A stretch of DNA of 34,681 nt from Clostridiales bacterium VE202-21 (GTDB lineage Bacteria > Bacillota > Clostridia > Lachnospirales > Lachnospiraceae), in assembly GCA_000509105.1 (NCBI GenBank), contig BAIF02000114.1, positions 1 through 34,681 of the forward strand. Direction: 5' to 3'. A program made the translations under genes and the position numbers. Shown here one piece after another: positions 8,109 through 17,436 of the stretch; position 1 is the stretch's first letter; the number at the start of each line of letters is the position of its first letter. The notes under the pieces are model-generated. The model worked only from the letters and a program-made list of their open reading frames with translations, was not told where the DNA came from and did no database searches.

Positions 8109-10502
8109 TTACTGATTCTTAAGCAGCTTCTGCGCATAATAAACAGACTGCATCGCATCCTTCCCATAGAAATCCGCTCCGATCATATCCGCATACTCCT
8201 GATTCAGGACAGCCCCTCCTACCATTACCCTGCATCTGGGAGCTTTCTGCTTCAATTGCTTGATTGTCTCCTCCATGCTCACAACGGTAGTCGTCATAAG
8301 TGCGCTAAGCCCTGCCAGACGCACATCCTCCTTCACCACTGTCTCCACAATCCGTTCCGGCGCCACGTCTTTTCCCAGGTCAATCACATCAAAACTGTAG
8401 TTTTCAAGCAGTACCTTCACTATATTCTTCCCGATATCGTGGATGTCCCCTTTCACGGTCGCAAGCACCACCTTCTCCTTCTTCTCCTGATCCTGTCCAG
8501 CCGCCGCAAGCGATTCCTTCAGAATTGTAAAAGCCGCTTTTGCCGCCTCAGCGCTCATCAGAAGCTGGGGCAGAAATACGGTTCCCTTCTCAAAGCCCTT
8601 CCCCACATTGTCCAGCGCAGGAATTAGATACGTATTGATGATATCCAGCGGTTTCTGCTCCTTTACAAGCAGGCCTGTAATATGATGCGCCTCTTCTTTC
8701 AACCCCTTTTCGATCGCCTGATCCAGGGACATCTCCCCGGAAACGGAAGGAGCCGCCGGGGTGCCAGTGTCCTGTCCGGCATATTTCGCAATGTAATCTT
8801 CACAGTTACTGTCCAGATTCATAAGCGCATGATATGCATAAAAGGACCTCATCATTTCCTCGGAGGAAGGATTGATTATCCCCGCACTCAAACCATTGTG
8901 CATGGCCATTGTATAGAAATTGGCATTGATAACCGGGCGGTTCGGCAGGCCAAAAGAGATATTGGATACTCCCAGCACCGTGTTGACTCCAAGTCCGTAA
9001 CGCACTTTTTTCAATGCTTCCAACGTTACCCTGGCCCCTTCCGGATCCGAACTGATTGTCATAGCCAGAACGTCGATGACAATGTCTTTTTTATGAATTC
9101 CGTATTTTGCAGCTTCCGCGATAATGCGGCGGGCTATCTCCACTCTTTTGTCCGCAGTATCCGGAATGCCGCTCTCATCCAGCGTGAGGCCGATGACTAC
9201 GCCCCCATACTTTTGTATCAATGGAAATACAGCGTCCATGGATTCCTGCTTGCCGCTGACAGAATTCACCATGGCTTTACCATTGTAGATCCGTAGACCG
9301 GCTTCCATGGCCTTTGTATCCACGGTATCGATCTGCAGCGGCAGGCTGGTCACGCTCTGCAGTCCCGACAGAACATCCCGCATCATGGATACCTCATCAA
9401 TGTCCGGCAGCCCCACATTGACATCCAGTATATGCGCGCCTTTATCCTGCTGCGTGATGCCTTCCCTAAGAATATAGTCTATGTCATGTTCTTTTAGTGC
9501 CTGCCGGAATTTCTTTTTCCCCGTCGGGTTGATCCGCTCTCCGATAATCTTCGATCCCGTACCCAGGCAGACTGATCTGCCATAAGAGGATACGATCGTG
9601 ATTTCCTTCTGCGTAACCGGAGCGGGTTTCATTCCCCTGCACAGCTTTACCATCGCCCTGATGTGTTCCGGCGTCGTGCCGCAGCATCCGCCCACTACAG
9701 ACGCGCCACGGCCTATAATCATCTGCATGACAGACGCAAAATCACGGGGAAGTACATCATAGACCGTCTCTCCCTTCACTTGTTTCGGGAGTCCTGCATT
9801 CGGCTTCACAATCACAGGAAGAGACGTGTACTCCAGAATCTGATCCAGGATCGGAAGCATCTGTTTTGGCCCAAGCCCGCAGTTAATTCCTAAGGCATCC
9901 ACCCTCAGGCCTTCCAGTAGTGCCACCACCGCTGGTACGTCTGCCCCTGTGAGGAGTTTGCCCCGCTCGTCAAAAATGGTGGTCACAAACACCGGCAGGT
10001 CTGTATTCTCCTTCGCGGCAAGCACAGCAGCCTTCAACTCATATGTATCACTCATTGTCTCAATATGAATCAGATCCGCTCCGGCCTCGCTTCCGTACCT
10101 TACAACCTCCCCGAATGCCTCGTACGCTTCCTCAAACTCCAGATCCCCCATGGGCTTTAATAGCTTTCCTGTAGGGCCGATATCCAGTGCTGTATAAACG
10201 CTTCGCCCATGCACGGCAGCCTGCGCAGACGCTTTTTTCACGTTTCTTACCGCGGCAGATACGATCTCCTGCAGTGAACAGCTGTCATCATGGAACTTCA
10301 GTGCATTAGCCCCAAATGTATTCGTCAGTATAATATCACTCCCTGCTTCGATATAATTCCGGTGTATCTCCATAATCTGTTCCGGATGTGAGATATTCCA
10401 TGTCTCTGGAAGCTCACCGGGCTTTAAGCCGCCCGCCTGCAGTAATGTGCCCATTCCACCGTCAAAAAACAGCAGTTCTTTTCCCAATCTGTCTAAAATC
10501 AT
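8109..10502 (-). CDS. metH: Cobalamin-dependent methionine synthase, catalytic part
   Basis: Transfers a methyl group from methyltetrahydrofolate through cobalamin to homocysteine. Domains in order: homocysteine-binding barrel (about 1-290, with zinc-ligand motifs GINCG and GGCCGTTPEHI), pterin-binding barrel (about 310-560, IIGERINPTGKKKF at its start), cobalamin cap (about 590-670) and B12-binding Rossmann domain (about 675-797, with KGDIHDIGKNIV carrying the axial histidine). At 797 residues it lacks the C-terminal AdoMet-dependent reactivation domain of the large proteobacterial enzyme. That domain is the next gene upstream, whose stop overlaps this ATG in an ATGA quartet, implying coupled translation and a split enzyme. 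Confidence 0.95.
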   Translation of the reverse strand: MILDRLGKELLFFDGGMGTLLQAGGLKPGELPETWNISHPEQIMEIHRNYIEAGSDIILTNTFGANALKFHDDSCSLQEIVSAAVRNVKKASAQAAVHGRSVYTALDIGPTGKLLKPMGDLEFEEAYEAFGEVVRYGSEAGADLIHIETMSDTYELKAAVLAAKENTDLPVFVTTIFDERGKLLTGADVPAVVALLEGLRVDALGINCGLGPKQMLPILDQILEYTSLPVIVKPNAGLPKQVKGETVYDVLPRDFASVMQMIIGRGASVVGGCCGTTPEHIRAMVKLCRGMKPAPVTQKEITIVSSYGRSVCLGTGSKIIGERINPTGKKKFRQALKEHDIDYILREGITQQDKGAHILDVNVGLPDIDEVSMMRDVLSGLQSVTSLPLQIDTVDTKAMEAGLRIYNGKAMVNSVSGKQESMDAVFPLIQKYGGVVIGLTLDESGIPDTADKRVEIARRIIAEAAKYGIHKKDIVIDVLAMTISSDPEGARVTLEALKKVRYGLGVNTVLGVSNISFGLPNRPVINANFYTMAMHNGLSAGIINPSSEEMMRSFYAYHALMNLDSNCEDYIAKYAGQDTGTPAAPSVSGEMSLDQAIEKGLKEEAHHITGLLVKEQKPLDIINTYLIPALDNVGKGFEKGTVFLPQLLMSAEAAKAAFTILKESLAAAGQDQEKKEKVVLATVKGDIHDIGKNIVKVLLENYSFDVIDLGKDVAPERIVETVVKEDVRLAGLSALMTTTVVSMEETIKQLKQKAPRCRVMVGGAVLNQEYADMIGADFYGKDAMQSVYYAQKLLKNQ

Positions 10503-11149
10503 ATTTTATCCCTTCTGTATATACAATCTTCTTTTTCGCAGGCCTCACAGCCTTTGATGTGGCATTTTTCTTCTGTAGTACCGGCTCCAATCACCGCTGT
10601 CACAGACTTTGACGGAGTCATCATACAGCTCTCAGTCATTGTCAGGCCAATCGTCTTTGCACAATCCAGCAGCTGCATCAAAGGCGCCTGGCAGCGAATG
10701 TCAAAATCACCGTATCCGGGACTGAACCTTGGCCGCAGATATAGCCCCTGCACTGAGACCTCCGTAGCAATATCCGCCTGGCACGCGTCACAGTATTCTT
10801 CCAGCAGAGCAGCCGCGCAGGCCTGCATCACTACAGCCTTCGCCATATCCGTTAAGGAAAGGCGGGCAAGCATCCGGTCTACCGCTGTCCCCAGCGTTGC
10901 GCCAAACAAGATAATCTTACAGCACCCTTTCAGATTCCGTCCAAGATTTCTGCTCTGAATTTCTACTCTGCCTATCGTAAATCTGTCATCCGCCGTCTGC
11001 TGCAAATCAAAGATGCGGTAGATGGATCTTCTGCCTGCTATGTCTTCCAGATCCCTGAATGAATCTTCAACCATTGCAAGCGTCTTATCATCTACCGCAT
11101 GTTTTCCATATCCCAGATAACGGATGGCTTCTTTTGTCATATGATCCAT
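10499..11149 (-). CDS. Methionine synthase reactivation (AdoMet-binding) domain protein
   Basis: The 216-residue product matches the stand-alone activation region of B12-dependent methionine synthase, which remethylates oxidised cobalamin using AdoMet and an electron donor. The family signature LRPRFSPGYGDFD is near residues 137-149, and CMMTPSKSVTAVIG lies near the C-terminus, before a cysteine-rich tail (CHIKGCEACEKEDC) that is common in the clostridial version. The tail could bind metal or accept electrons, which is an inference. The start has AGGAG nine bases upstream. It sits between metF (12-nt gap) and metH (4-nt overlap), an arrangement that supports its role as the missing third module of MetH. 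Confidence 0.9.
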   Translation of the reverse strand: MDHMTKEAIRYLGYGKHAVDDKTLAMVEDSFRDLEDIAGRRSIYRIFDLQQTADDRFTIGRVEIQSRNLGRNLKGCCKIILFGATLGTAVDRMLARLSLTDMAKAVVMQACAAALLEEYCDACQADIATEVSVQGLYLRPRFSPGYGDFDIRCQAPLMQLLDCAKTIGLTMTESCMMTPSKSVTAVIGAGTTEEKCHIKGCEACEKEDCIYRRDKI

Positions 11150-11161
11150 CTGTTATTACTC

Positions 11162-12031
11162 CTAGCATTTAATAATTTCCGATAAATTACTCATGATTGC
11201 CTCTGCCACCTCTGGTTTATTCATGGAATAAATGTGGATATTCCTAACGCCGTTGGCAAGCAGGTCAATAATCTGATCTGTCGCATATGCAATCCCGGCC
11301 TGCTCCATTGCGTCCGGACAGTCTCCAAATCTGTCCAGTATAGCCTGGAATCTCCGCGGAAACACGGTTCCTGACAGTTCACAGCTGCGTTTCATCTGTT
11401 TTGCGCTTGTAATGGGCATGATTCCCGGCAGAACAGGTACGGTTATGCCGGCTTCCCGAATTCGGTACAGAAAGTTGTAATGGATATCATTTTCAAAAAA
11501 CATCTGTGTGGTCAAAAAATCCACACCGCTGTCTACCTTCTGTTTCAGATATTTTATATCATCTGCTTTATGTTCGTTCTCTACATGTCCTTCCGGATAA
11601 CAGGCAGCGCCGATGCAGAAGTCTCCATGCTTCCGGATCTCTTCTACCAGCTCATAGGCATAGTGAAAACGATCCTCCGACGGAAATTGCATATCAGCCG
11701 GAATGTCTCCCCGAAGTGCCAGAATATTCTCGATTCCAAGTTCCTTCAGGCTGCCGATTACACTCCTCACCTCGTCTTTCGTTGAGGACGCGCAGGTCAG
11801 ATGTGCCAGGCTTTCGATTCCCAGATCCTCTTTGATATGCTCCGCAATCTTTGCGGTGTTTTTACTGGTTCCCCCGCCTGCTCCGTATGTAACACTTATA
11901 AAGTCAGGGTTCAGGGCGGCTATCCTGTCGGTTGCTTCCTGTACCTTTTCATATCCCGCGTCTGTCTTGGGCGGAAACACCTCGAACGATATATGTATCC
12001 GGTTCTCATTCAGTCTGTCTTTTATTTTCAT
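11162..12031 (-). CDS. metF: Methylenetetrahydrofolate reductase
   Basis: Reduces 5,10-methylene-THF to 5-methyl-THF, the methyl donor for MetH. The 289-residue protein has the expected TIM-barrel length. It starts HISFEVFPPKTDAGYEK, shows SVTYGAGGG near residues 47-55 and has the LALRGD motif near residues 105-110. It is the first gene of the metF / activation-domain / metH unit. A ribosome site GGGAG lies 12-13 bases upstream. No SAM or cobalamin riboswitch is recognisable in the 67 bases separating it from glgA, and no consensus promoter is seen there. The operon may therefore be read through from glgA or use a promoter inside it. Confidence 0.95.
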   Translation of the reverse strand: MKIKDRLNENRIHISFEVFPPKTDAGYEKVQEATDRIAALNPDFISVTYGAGGGTSKNTAKIAEHIKEDLGIESLAHLTCASSTKDEVRSVIGSLKELGIENILALRGDIPADMQFPSEDRFHYAYELVEEIRKHGDFCIGAACYPEGHVENEHKADDIKYLKQKVDSGVDFLTTQMFFENDIHYNFLYRIREAGITVPVLPGIMPITSAKQMKRSCELSGTVFPRRFQAILDRFGDCPDAMEQAGIAYATDQIIDLLANGVRNIHIYSMNKPEVAEAIMSNLSEIIKC

Positions 12032-12065
12032 ATTTTACTTGTTCTCCCTTATACGAATGCCTGCG

Positions 12066-12095
12066 GCCGCCCTTCATAAAAAGGGCAGCCCATGC
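12066..12095 (-). other. Hairpin between glgA and metF
   Basis: A nine-pair stem (GCTGCCCTT with AAGGGCGGC, one U-G wobble) follows the glgA stop codon. There is no T-run after it, so it is not a standard intrinsic terminator. It may be a processing or stability element between the two transcripts. Confidence 0.4.
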
Positions 12096-12098
12096 GCT

Positions 12099-13546
12099 TT
12101 ATTCACTGATCAGGCTTTTGTATAATTCTTCGTATTGCCTTGCAGAGTTCTTCCATGAAAAATCTTTGTTCATGGCGCGCTCTACAATTTTATTCCAGTC
12201 ACGTTTCTTATCGTAATAGATCCGTTCTGCGTAACGGATGGTATTCAGCATCTCATGTGCATTGTAATTAGTAAAGCTGAATCCCGTTCCGGTTTTTTCA
12301 AATTCATTGTACGGTTCTACTGTGTCCTTCAGTCCTCCTGTCTCCCTAACGATAGGAATCGTTCCGTATCTGAGGCTCATCAGCTGGCTTAATCCGCATG
12401 GCTCAAACAATGATGGCATCAGAAACGCATCGCAGGATGCATAAATCCTATGGGATAAGTCTTCGGAATAAAAGATATTCGCTGACACTTTTCCCGAGTA
12501 TTTCCATGCAAAATGACGGAACATGTTCTCATATTTGGCATCTCCAGTGCCGAGTACGACAATCTGCACCGCATCCTGACACAATTCATCCATAATGTAA
12601 TCTACAAGGTCAAATCCTTTTTGATCGGTAAGTCTGGACACCATACCAATCATCATGGTTCTGGAATCCTTATCCAGTCCCAGTTCTTCCTGAAGGGCCA
12701 GCTTGTTTGCCACTTTATTCTTACGGAATGTATCAACCGTAAACTTCTTGGCAATCCGGGAATCCAGAAACGGACAGTATTCCTCATAATCAAGTCCGTT
12801 TACAATTCCGCACAGTGCATTTTCTCTCGCCCTCATCAGGCCGTCAAGGGCCTCTCCGTAAAATGGTGTTTTAATCTCTTCTGCATAAGTTTGGCTTACA
12901 GTTGTCACTTTGTCAGCATATACGATTCCGCCCTTCAGAAGGTTCGCATCTTTGTATGCTTCCATCTTGTCAGGAACAAAATAGTACTCCGGCAGCCCCG
13001 TGATACTGCGCACGGTCGTGGTATCCCATACACCCTGAAACTTCAGGTTATGTATCGTCATGATTGTTTTGATTCCCCTGTAATACTCGCCGAGATAACG
13101 GAAATTATCCAGGTATACCGGTATGAGGCCGGTCTGCCAGTCATGGCAGTGAATCAAGTCAGGGCGGAACCCAATCACAGGTAGTATGCTTAAAACGGCT
13201 TTAGAAAAAAATGCATACTTCTCGATGTTCCATTTCGGATCGCCATCATATGGAGCGTAACCGCCGAAATAATGTTCGTTGTCGATAAAATAAAATGTAA
13301 TATTGTCATGGATACATTTTAAAATTCCGACATATTGGTCAGTTCCAGCTATATCCATGTAGAAATGATCAACATATTCCAGCATATCTTTCCATTTTTG
13401 CAGCATACAAGTGTATTTTGGCAGCACCACCTTTACATCATATTTTTTTCTATCAAAATATTTAGGCAATGAGCGACAACATCTGCCAATCCGCCAGTTT
13501 TAATAAATGGAACGCATTCTGAAGATGCAAATAAAATGTTTTTCAT
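12099..13546 (-). CDS. glgA: Glycogen synthase (ADP-glucose type), frameshifted near the N-terminus
   Basis: Extends alpha-1,4-glucan chains in glycogen storage (GT5 family). The start MKNILFASSECVPF is preceded by GGAGGGG six bases upstream. The nucleotide-sugar motif KTGGLADVV is reached at codons 20-28, but then the frame breaks. One base is missing near 13474: GTCGCTCATTG is observed where GTCGGCTCATTG would continue as VVGSLPKYFDRKKYDV. After that the frame is intact to the end, including GMVSRLTDQKGFDLV and PSLFEPCGLSQL with the catalytic glutamate region. Restored length is about 482 residues, normal for the family. No other glg gene adjoins it, so it is an isolated glycogen gene between spo0A and metF. 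The break is probably a sequence error. Confidence 0.92.
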
Positions 13547-13598
13547 AAACAACCCCTCCACTTTCCTTGAGTCCTCTTACAAGCCTTATACACTGACT

Positions 13599-13604
13599 AT
13601 TATA
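13599..13604 (-). promoter_or_regulatory. Probable -10 element of glgA
   Basis: A consensus TATAAT (minus strand) lies 53 bases upstream of the glgA start, just downstream of spo0A. No good -35 sits at 16-18 nt, so the promoter may need an activator. Confidence 0.45.
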
Positions 13605-13630
13605 ACTCATTTTCTGAACAAAGGAAAGAA

Positions 13631-14419
13631 TTATCTGTGCTTATATTCTAATTGGATGGTGTCTGCAATCAGTGCTATAAACTCAGAATTTGTCGGCTTT
13701 CCTTTGCCGGTGCTCACGGTATAGCCAAATAATTCATCCAGAGTGTCTAATTTGCCGCGGTTCCATGCCACTTCGATCGCATGGCGTATTGCCCGTTCCA
13801 CTCTGCTTGATGTTGTCTGGTACTTTTTGGCAACCGTTGGGTATAATACCTTCGTAATTGCGTTCAGGACATCCATATCTTCCACTGCCATCATAATGGC
13901 ATCCCTCAGATAATGGTATCCTTTGATATGAGCCGGTATCCCAATCTCATGCAGCATGTTAGTGACACGATTTTCCAGGTCCTCTTCTCTGATCGAGGTG
14001 TTTCCAGATAATTCTTCATTTTTCTTCTCGTGATTTCGGAACACTTTTCTTACAGTTTTTATACGATTCAACAACATTTCATTATTAAATGGTTTCATGA
14101 TGTAGTAATTTGCGCCTTTGTTGAAAGCGTCTTCTGTAATTTTCTCCTGTCCTACCGCTGTTACGACAATGAAATCAGGGCGTTTTGTCATGGTCTTGTC
14201 TTGATTTATGCGCTCCATGACGGTTAAACCGTCCATTTTCGGCATAATTAGATCAAGAAGAACCACGTCTGGCTGTTGATTCTTGATGATTTGACACATC
14301 TCCTCACCATTTTTAGCCTTTCCCACCACATTCAGTTCTTTGTCCATGTTGATAATTTCTTCGAGCAGATCCAAAATTCTCTCATTATCATCAGCGATGG
14401 CCACGTTTAAATGTTCCAT
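13631..14419 (-). CDS. spo0A: Sporulation master response regulator Spo0A
   Basis: DNA-binding response regulator that commits the cell to sporulation when phosphorylated. The 262-residue form starts MEHLNVAIADDNERIL with AGAGAGGG upstream; a longer in-frame extension lacks a ribosome site. The receiver domain (about 1-125) has the acidic pair in ADDN, the phospho-acceptor aspartate in VVLLDLIMPKMDG, a conserved Thr in VVTAVG, and a Lys in IMKPF. The C-terminal effector domain (about 145-262) shows the recognition helix SSRVERAIRHAIEVAW. It follows spoIVB, as in Bacillus and most Clostridia, with a sigma-A promoter and a Spo0A box between the two, pointing to autoregulation. Confidence 0.97.
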   Translation of the reverse strand: MEHLNVAIADDNERILDLLEEIINMDKELNVVGKAKNGEEMCQIIKNQQPDVVLLDLIMPKMDGLTVMERINQDKTMTKRPDFIVVTAVGQEKITEDAFNKGANYYIMKPFNNEMLLNRIKTVRKVFRNHEKKNEELSGNTSIREEDLENRVTNMLHEIGIPAHIKGYHYLRDAIMMAVEDMDVLNAITKVLYPTVAKKYQTTSSRVERAIRHAIEVAWNRGKLDTLDELFGYTVSTGKGKPTNSEFIALIADTIQLEYKHR

Positions 14420-14467
14420 AATCCCTCTCTCCTCTAAAGGACCCGGACTGAGAAACGCCACTCGATT

Positions 14468-14496
14468 ATTATATCTTTGAATCACACCATAATCAA
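14468..14496 (-). promoter_or_regulatory. Sigma-A promoter of spo0A
   Basis: Minus strand: TTGATT (14491-14496), a 17-nt spacer, TATAAT (14468-14473), about 50 nt upstream of the spo0A start codon and directly behind the spoIVB stop. Confidence 0.78.
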
Positions 14497-14511
14497 GGAT
14501 AATTTGTTGCT

Positions 14512-15594
14512 CTAATTCGACAAAGTCTGATCTCCAACATTCTCCAGCATATTTTCGATGAAAATGCCGTAACCTTTTGTGGAATCCTGTACGAAAACAT
14601 GGGTTACCGCGCCAATCAGTTTTCCATTCTGCAGGATGGGGCTTCCGCTCATTCCCTGTATGATTCCCCCAGTCTTTTCAAGGAGTCCGGGGTCGGTTAC
14701 CTGAATAACAAGCCCCTTATTCACTTCGTGTCCGGAATAGTCGATATCTGTCACCTTTATGTTGTATTCCTGGACTTCATTGTCGACAAAGCAACGTATC
14801 GTCGCATCACCGATTTCTATCTCTTCTTTGGCTGCAATCTGAACAGGAATCTGTTCTGTAAATAAATCGTCTATCTTATCTATCGTACCATATATACCTG
14901 CGTCCGTATTTTTTTTTATGCTTCCCAGCTTATTGTATCCGTTATAAACTATGATCCCCTCCATGCTGCCTGGAATTCCATTCTCCCCCTTTTTAATCGA
15001 GTGGATACTGGTTTTGTAAAGTGTGCCATCCGCAATGGACAAAAGTACATTTGTATCTGAATCATGAATTCCATGTCCCAGCGCGCCGAATTCACTGCTT
15101 CCTGTTAGAAAGGTAATGGTCCCAAGTCCCTGCACATTGTCCCTAACCCATATCCCCAATTTATATTCATCCGGTTCACATTCCACAGGTTTTATTTTCA
15201 CATCTATGGTCTCTTCCTCTCTTCTGAGGCTGAGGACAACCTCGTCTTCATTCAAATGGGCGAGGGCTTCCATCAATTCCTTTTTATTCTCAACTGTTTT
15301 CCCGTTGATTCCAGTAATATAATCCCCGCATTTAACCAGATGGCTGGCCGGCTCGTATTCCACCCCGTCAATTCCTTTTATGTGTTCCGTATCCAGTACC
15401 ATAACGCCATCTGTCTCCATATAGATTCCCACCGGCATTCCGCCGACAAGAACCGTGTCTTCGCTGATTGTCTCTGTACTTACTTCCGTCTGCTCTACTG
15501 CATCTGCGGCTATCCAGCCAAAATAGCCTGAACAGGCAGACAAAAGCACAGCGGACAAAAGAATAAGAACTCTGTTCTGCCAGCGTTTCTCCAT
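14512..15594 (-). CDS. spoIVB: SpoIVB serine peptidase (sporulation signalling)
   Basis: Forespore-secreted S55 peptidase that signals across the intermembrane space to trigger pro-sigma-K processing. The 360-residue form starts MEKRWQNRVLILLSAVLL. Its N-terminal hydrophobic segment ends in LLSACSG, which could act as a signal or lipobox-like sequence. A PDZ domain covers about residues 75-140 (GDYITGINGKTV). The peptidase domain carries the histidine in ALGHGIHD and the serine in GMSGSPI near the C-terminus. The start is chosen because AAAGGGTG lies 7 bases upstream; the ATG 18 bases earlier lacks a ribosome site. It sits between recN and spo0A, separated from recN by a terminator and from spo0A by that gene's promoter. 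Confidence 0.95.
   Translation of the reverse strand: MEKRWQNRVLILLSAVLLSACSGYFGWIAADAVEQTEVSTETISEDTVLVGGMPVGIYMETDGVMVLDTEHIKGIDGVEYEPASHLVKCGDYITGINGKTVENKKELMEALAHLNEDEVVLSLRREEETIDVKIKPVECEPDEYKLGIWVRDNVQGLGTITFLTGSSEFGALGHGIHDSDTNVLLSIADGTLYKTSIHSIKKGENGIPGSMEGIIVYNGYNKLGSIKKNTDAGIYGTIDKIDDLFTEQIPVQIAAKEEIEIGDATIRCFVDNEVQEYNIKVTDIDYSGHEVNKGLVIQVTDPGLLEKTGGIIQGMSGSPILQNGKLIGAVTHVFVQDSTKGYGIFIENMLENVGDQTLSN
14516..14524 (-). promoter_or_regulatory. Spo0A box overlapping the spoIVB stop codon
   Basis: The minus strand reads TTTGTCGAA, a full match to the Spo0A recognition consensus TTTGTCRAA. It covers the last two sense codons of spoIVB, ends one base into its stop codon, and lies about 20 nt upstream of the -35 of the spo0A promoter. 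The position fits activation by Spo0A~P; this is inferred from the known autoregulation of spo0A in Bacillus. Confidence 0.75.
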
Positions 15595-15628
15595 GCAACC
15601 ACACCCTTTCATTTTTAATCAGGAATTC

Positions 15629-15662
15629 GTGAAATAGAAACCACGAAAATTTCTTATTTCAC
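15629..15662. other. Inverted repeat upstream of spoIVB
   Basis: GTGAAATAGAAA (15629-15640) and TTTCTTATTTCAC (15650-15662) are inverted repeats with one bulged base, about 35 nt upstream of the spoIVB start. They could be a regulator binding site or an mRNA hairpin in the leader. No good forespore sigma-F/G promoter match could be fixed here. Confidence 0.4.
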
Positions 15663-15679
15663 AAAAAACACTATCCTAT

Positions 15680-15715
15680 TAAACAAAAAACAGATACCAG
15701 CATGGTATCCGTTTT
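15680..15715 (-). terminator. Intrinsic terminator after recN
   Basis: A nine-pair stem (ACAGATACC at 15690-15698 with GGTATCCGT at 15704-15712, one wobble, five-base loop) is followed on the minus strand by TTTTTTGTTT. It ends the long nusB-to-recN operon before spoIVB. Confidence 0.82.
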
Positions 15716-15750
15716 TAGTATGTGACTGCATGTTCTTTTTCACACTGGTA

Positions 15751-17427
15751 TTATATTTCACGCTTTGCCATTTCTTTCATCTCTGCCGCGCTTTCCATTA
15801 TTTTTCCGGTTACTTTCGCCCCGCCCAGAAGCCGTGCCAGCTCTCTGACCGATTCCTGTTCATCCAGACATAGTATTTCCGTTTTGGTTCTGTTAGACGT
15901 TGTATCTTTTTGAATCAGATAATGCGCATCGGCCATCGCCGCGATCTGGGGAAGATGTGTAATACAGATCACCTGCCTGCTCCGCCCGATAACATGCATT
16001 TTTTCTGCTACTCTTCCTGCAGTGATTCCGCTGATTCCCGTATCTATCTCATCAAAAATTAAAGTCGGCGTATCTTCCTTATCTGCTAAAACTGCTTTTA
16101 CCGCCAGCATGATTCTGGATAATTCACCGCCGGATGCTACATTGGCAAGTGGCTTTACAGGTTCCCCCGGATTTGTGGAAAGATAAAATTCCCCTTCATC
16201 CATGCCATTAGCAGTAAAAGTTTCCGTCTTTCCCAATCTCAATTCAAACTTAACATCCAGAAAATTCAGGTCAGCAAGACCCTGCTTTATTTCCGCAGCG
16301 AATGCCCGGGAAGCCTCGGCTCTGACTTTGCTTAAAGCATCTGAGTGCTTCTTTAGCTTTTTTTCACTTTGGCTGTATTTTTCTTCCAGATCAGCTATAT
16401 AACTTTCATAATCTTTTAGTTCACTTAGTCTCTCTCTTTTTGTCCTGCAGTATTCCAGGACATCATTGACAGTATTACCATATTTTGCTTTTAAATGATT
16501 GACAAGATTCAGCCTGCTCTCGGTTTCATAGTACTCTTCCTCGGAAAATTCAAAGCTTTTCGCATATTCCGCCAATTCCCGGTTAAAATCATTCAGAAGA
16601 CTGTCTATCTCCAACAGCTGGCCATAAAGGCCCGCTCCCCGCTCATCACATTCTTCCACATCCTGAAATGCGCGGATGGCCCGGCTCAGCAGATCGCTGG
16701 CATTGCCATGGGCTGATTCGCTCGTATACTGATACGCCTCCGCTATGCTCTCTGTAAAACGGCGGCTCTCTGTCATACGCTGGTATAAAGCCTCCAGTTC
16801 TTCGTCTTCGTGTTCCTGCAGGCCGGCCTCTTCGATCTCCCCAATTTCAAATTCCGCGAGCGAAATCTCCTTTTTCCGGCTTTCTTCATCCATCCCCGAC
16901 TCCTCGAGTGCTCTGCGGCAGCCGATATATTCTTTATATGCCGCAGATGTAGATTTCTTTAAGGCTTCCACCTTATCCCTGGCATAGACATCCAGAAGCG
17001 CCAGATGGTTTTTTTTGTGCAGCAGCGTCTGATGCTCGTGCTGCCCGTGGATGTCAATCAGCATACTTGCAACATCTTTGAGCACACTCATGCTGACCGT
17101 TTCCCCGTTAATTTTGCTGACACTGCGTCCCTCCATCAGCTTCCTGGACAGAATCAGCATGCCTTCTTCCGGAAAGACGTCTAGTGCCTCCAACTGTCTT
17201 TGAACCGCTTGGTCCTCTACGGTAAAGGTCATCTCCACCAGTCCGAACTGTGCGCCCTTGCGCAGCATATCTGCGCTGTATCGGCCTCCCAGGGCAAGGC
17301 TCACAGAGCCCAGAATAATTGATTTCCCGGCTCCCGTCTCACCAGTCAGGATATTAAGTCCCGGCTGGAATTCTACTTCTATTTCGTCAATTAACGCTAA
17401 ATTCTTCACATGCACATTTTGCAACAT
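15751..17427 (-). CDS. recN: DNA repair protein RecN
   Basis: SMC-like ATPase acting early at double-strand breaks. The 558 residues carry Walker A GETGAGKSI near residues 30-38, a central helical region (about 155-380, rich in Glu/Lys) consistent with a coiled coil, the ABC signature GGELSRIMLA, and Walker B LIFDEIDTGISG. Length is typical. It closes the housekeeping operon behind argR with a 9-nt gap, a linkage (argR-recN) conserved in Firmicutes. Confidence 0.96.
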   Translation of the reverse strand: MLQNVHVKNLALIDEIEVEFQPGLNILTGETGAGKSIILGSVSLALGGRYSADMLRKGAQFGLVEMTFTVEDQAVQRQLEALDVFPEEGMLILSRKLMEGRSVSKINGETVSMSVLKDVASMLIDIHGQHEHQTLLHKKNHLALLDVYARDKVEALKKSTSAAYKEYIGCRRALEESGMDEESRKKEISLAEFEIGEIEEAGLQEHEDEELEALYQRMTESRRFTESIAEAYQYTSESAHGNASDLLSRAIRAFQDVEECDERGAGLYGQLLEIDSLLNDFNRELAEYAKSFEFSEEEYYETESRLNLVNHLKAKYGNTVNDVLEYCRTKRERLSELKDYESYIADLEEKYSQSEKKLKKHSDALSKVRAEASRAFAAEIKQGLADLNFLDVKFELRLGKTETFTANGMDEGEFYLSTNPGEPVKPLANVASGGELSRIMLAVKAVLADKEDTPTLIFDEIDTGISGITAGRVAEKMHVIGRSRQVICITHLPQIAAMADAHYLIQKDTTSNRTKTEILCLDEQESVRELARLLGGAKVTGKIMESAAEMKEMAKREI

Positions 17428-17436
17428 ATTTTTATC

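Noticed and set aside
12032..12098. SAM or cobalamin riboswitch ahead of the methionine operon
   Set aside because: Only 67 bases separate metF from glgA, with one simple hairpin; this is too short for either riboswitch class.
14785..14800. Second Spo0A-box-like word (TTTGTCGAC) inside spoIVB
   Set aside because: It departs from the consensus at the last position, and lies inside coding sequence far from the spo0A promoter.
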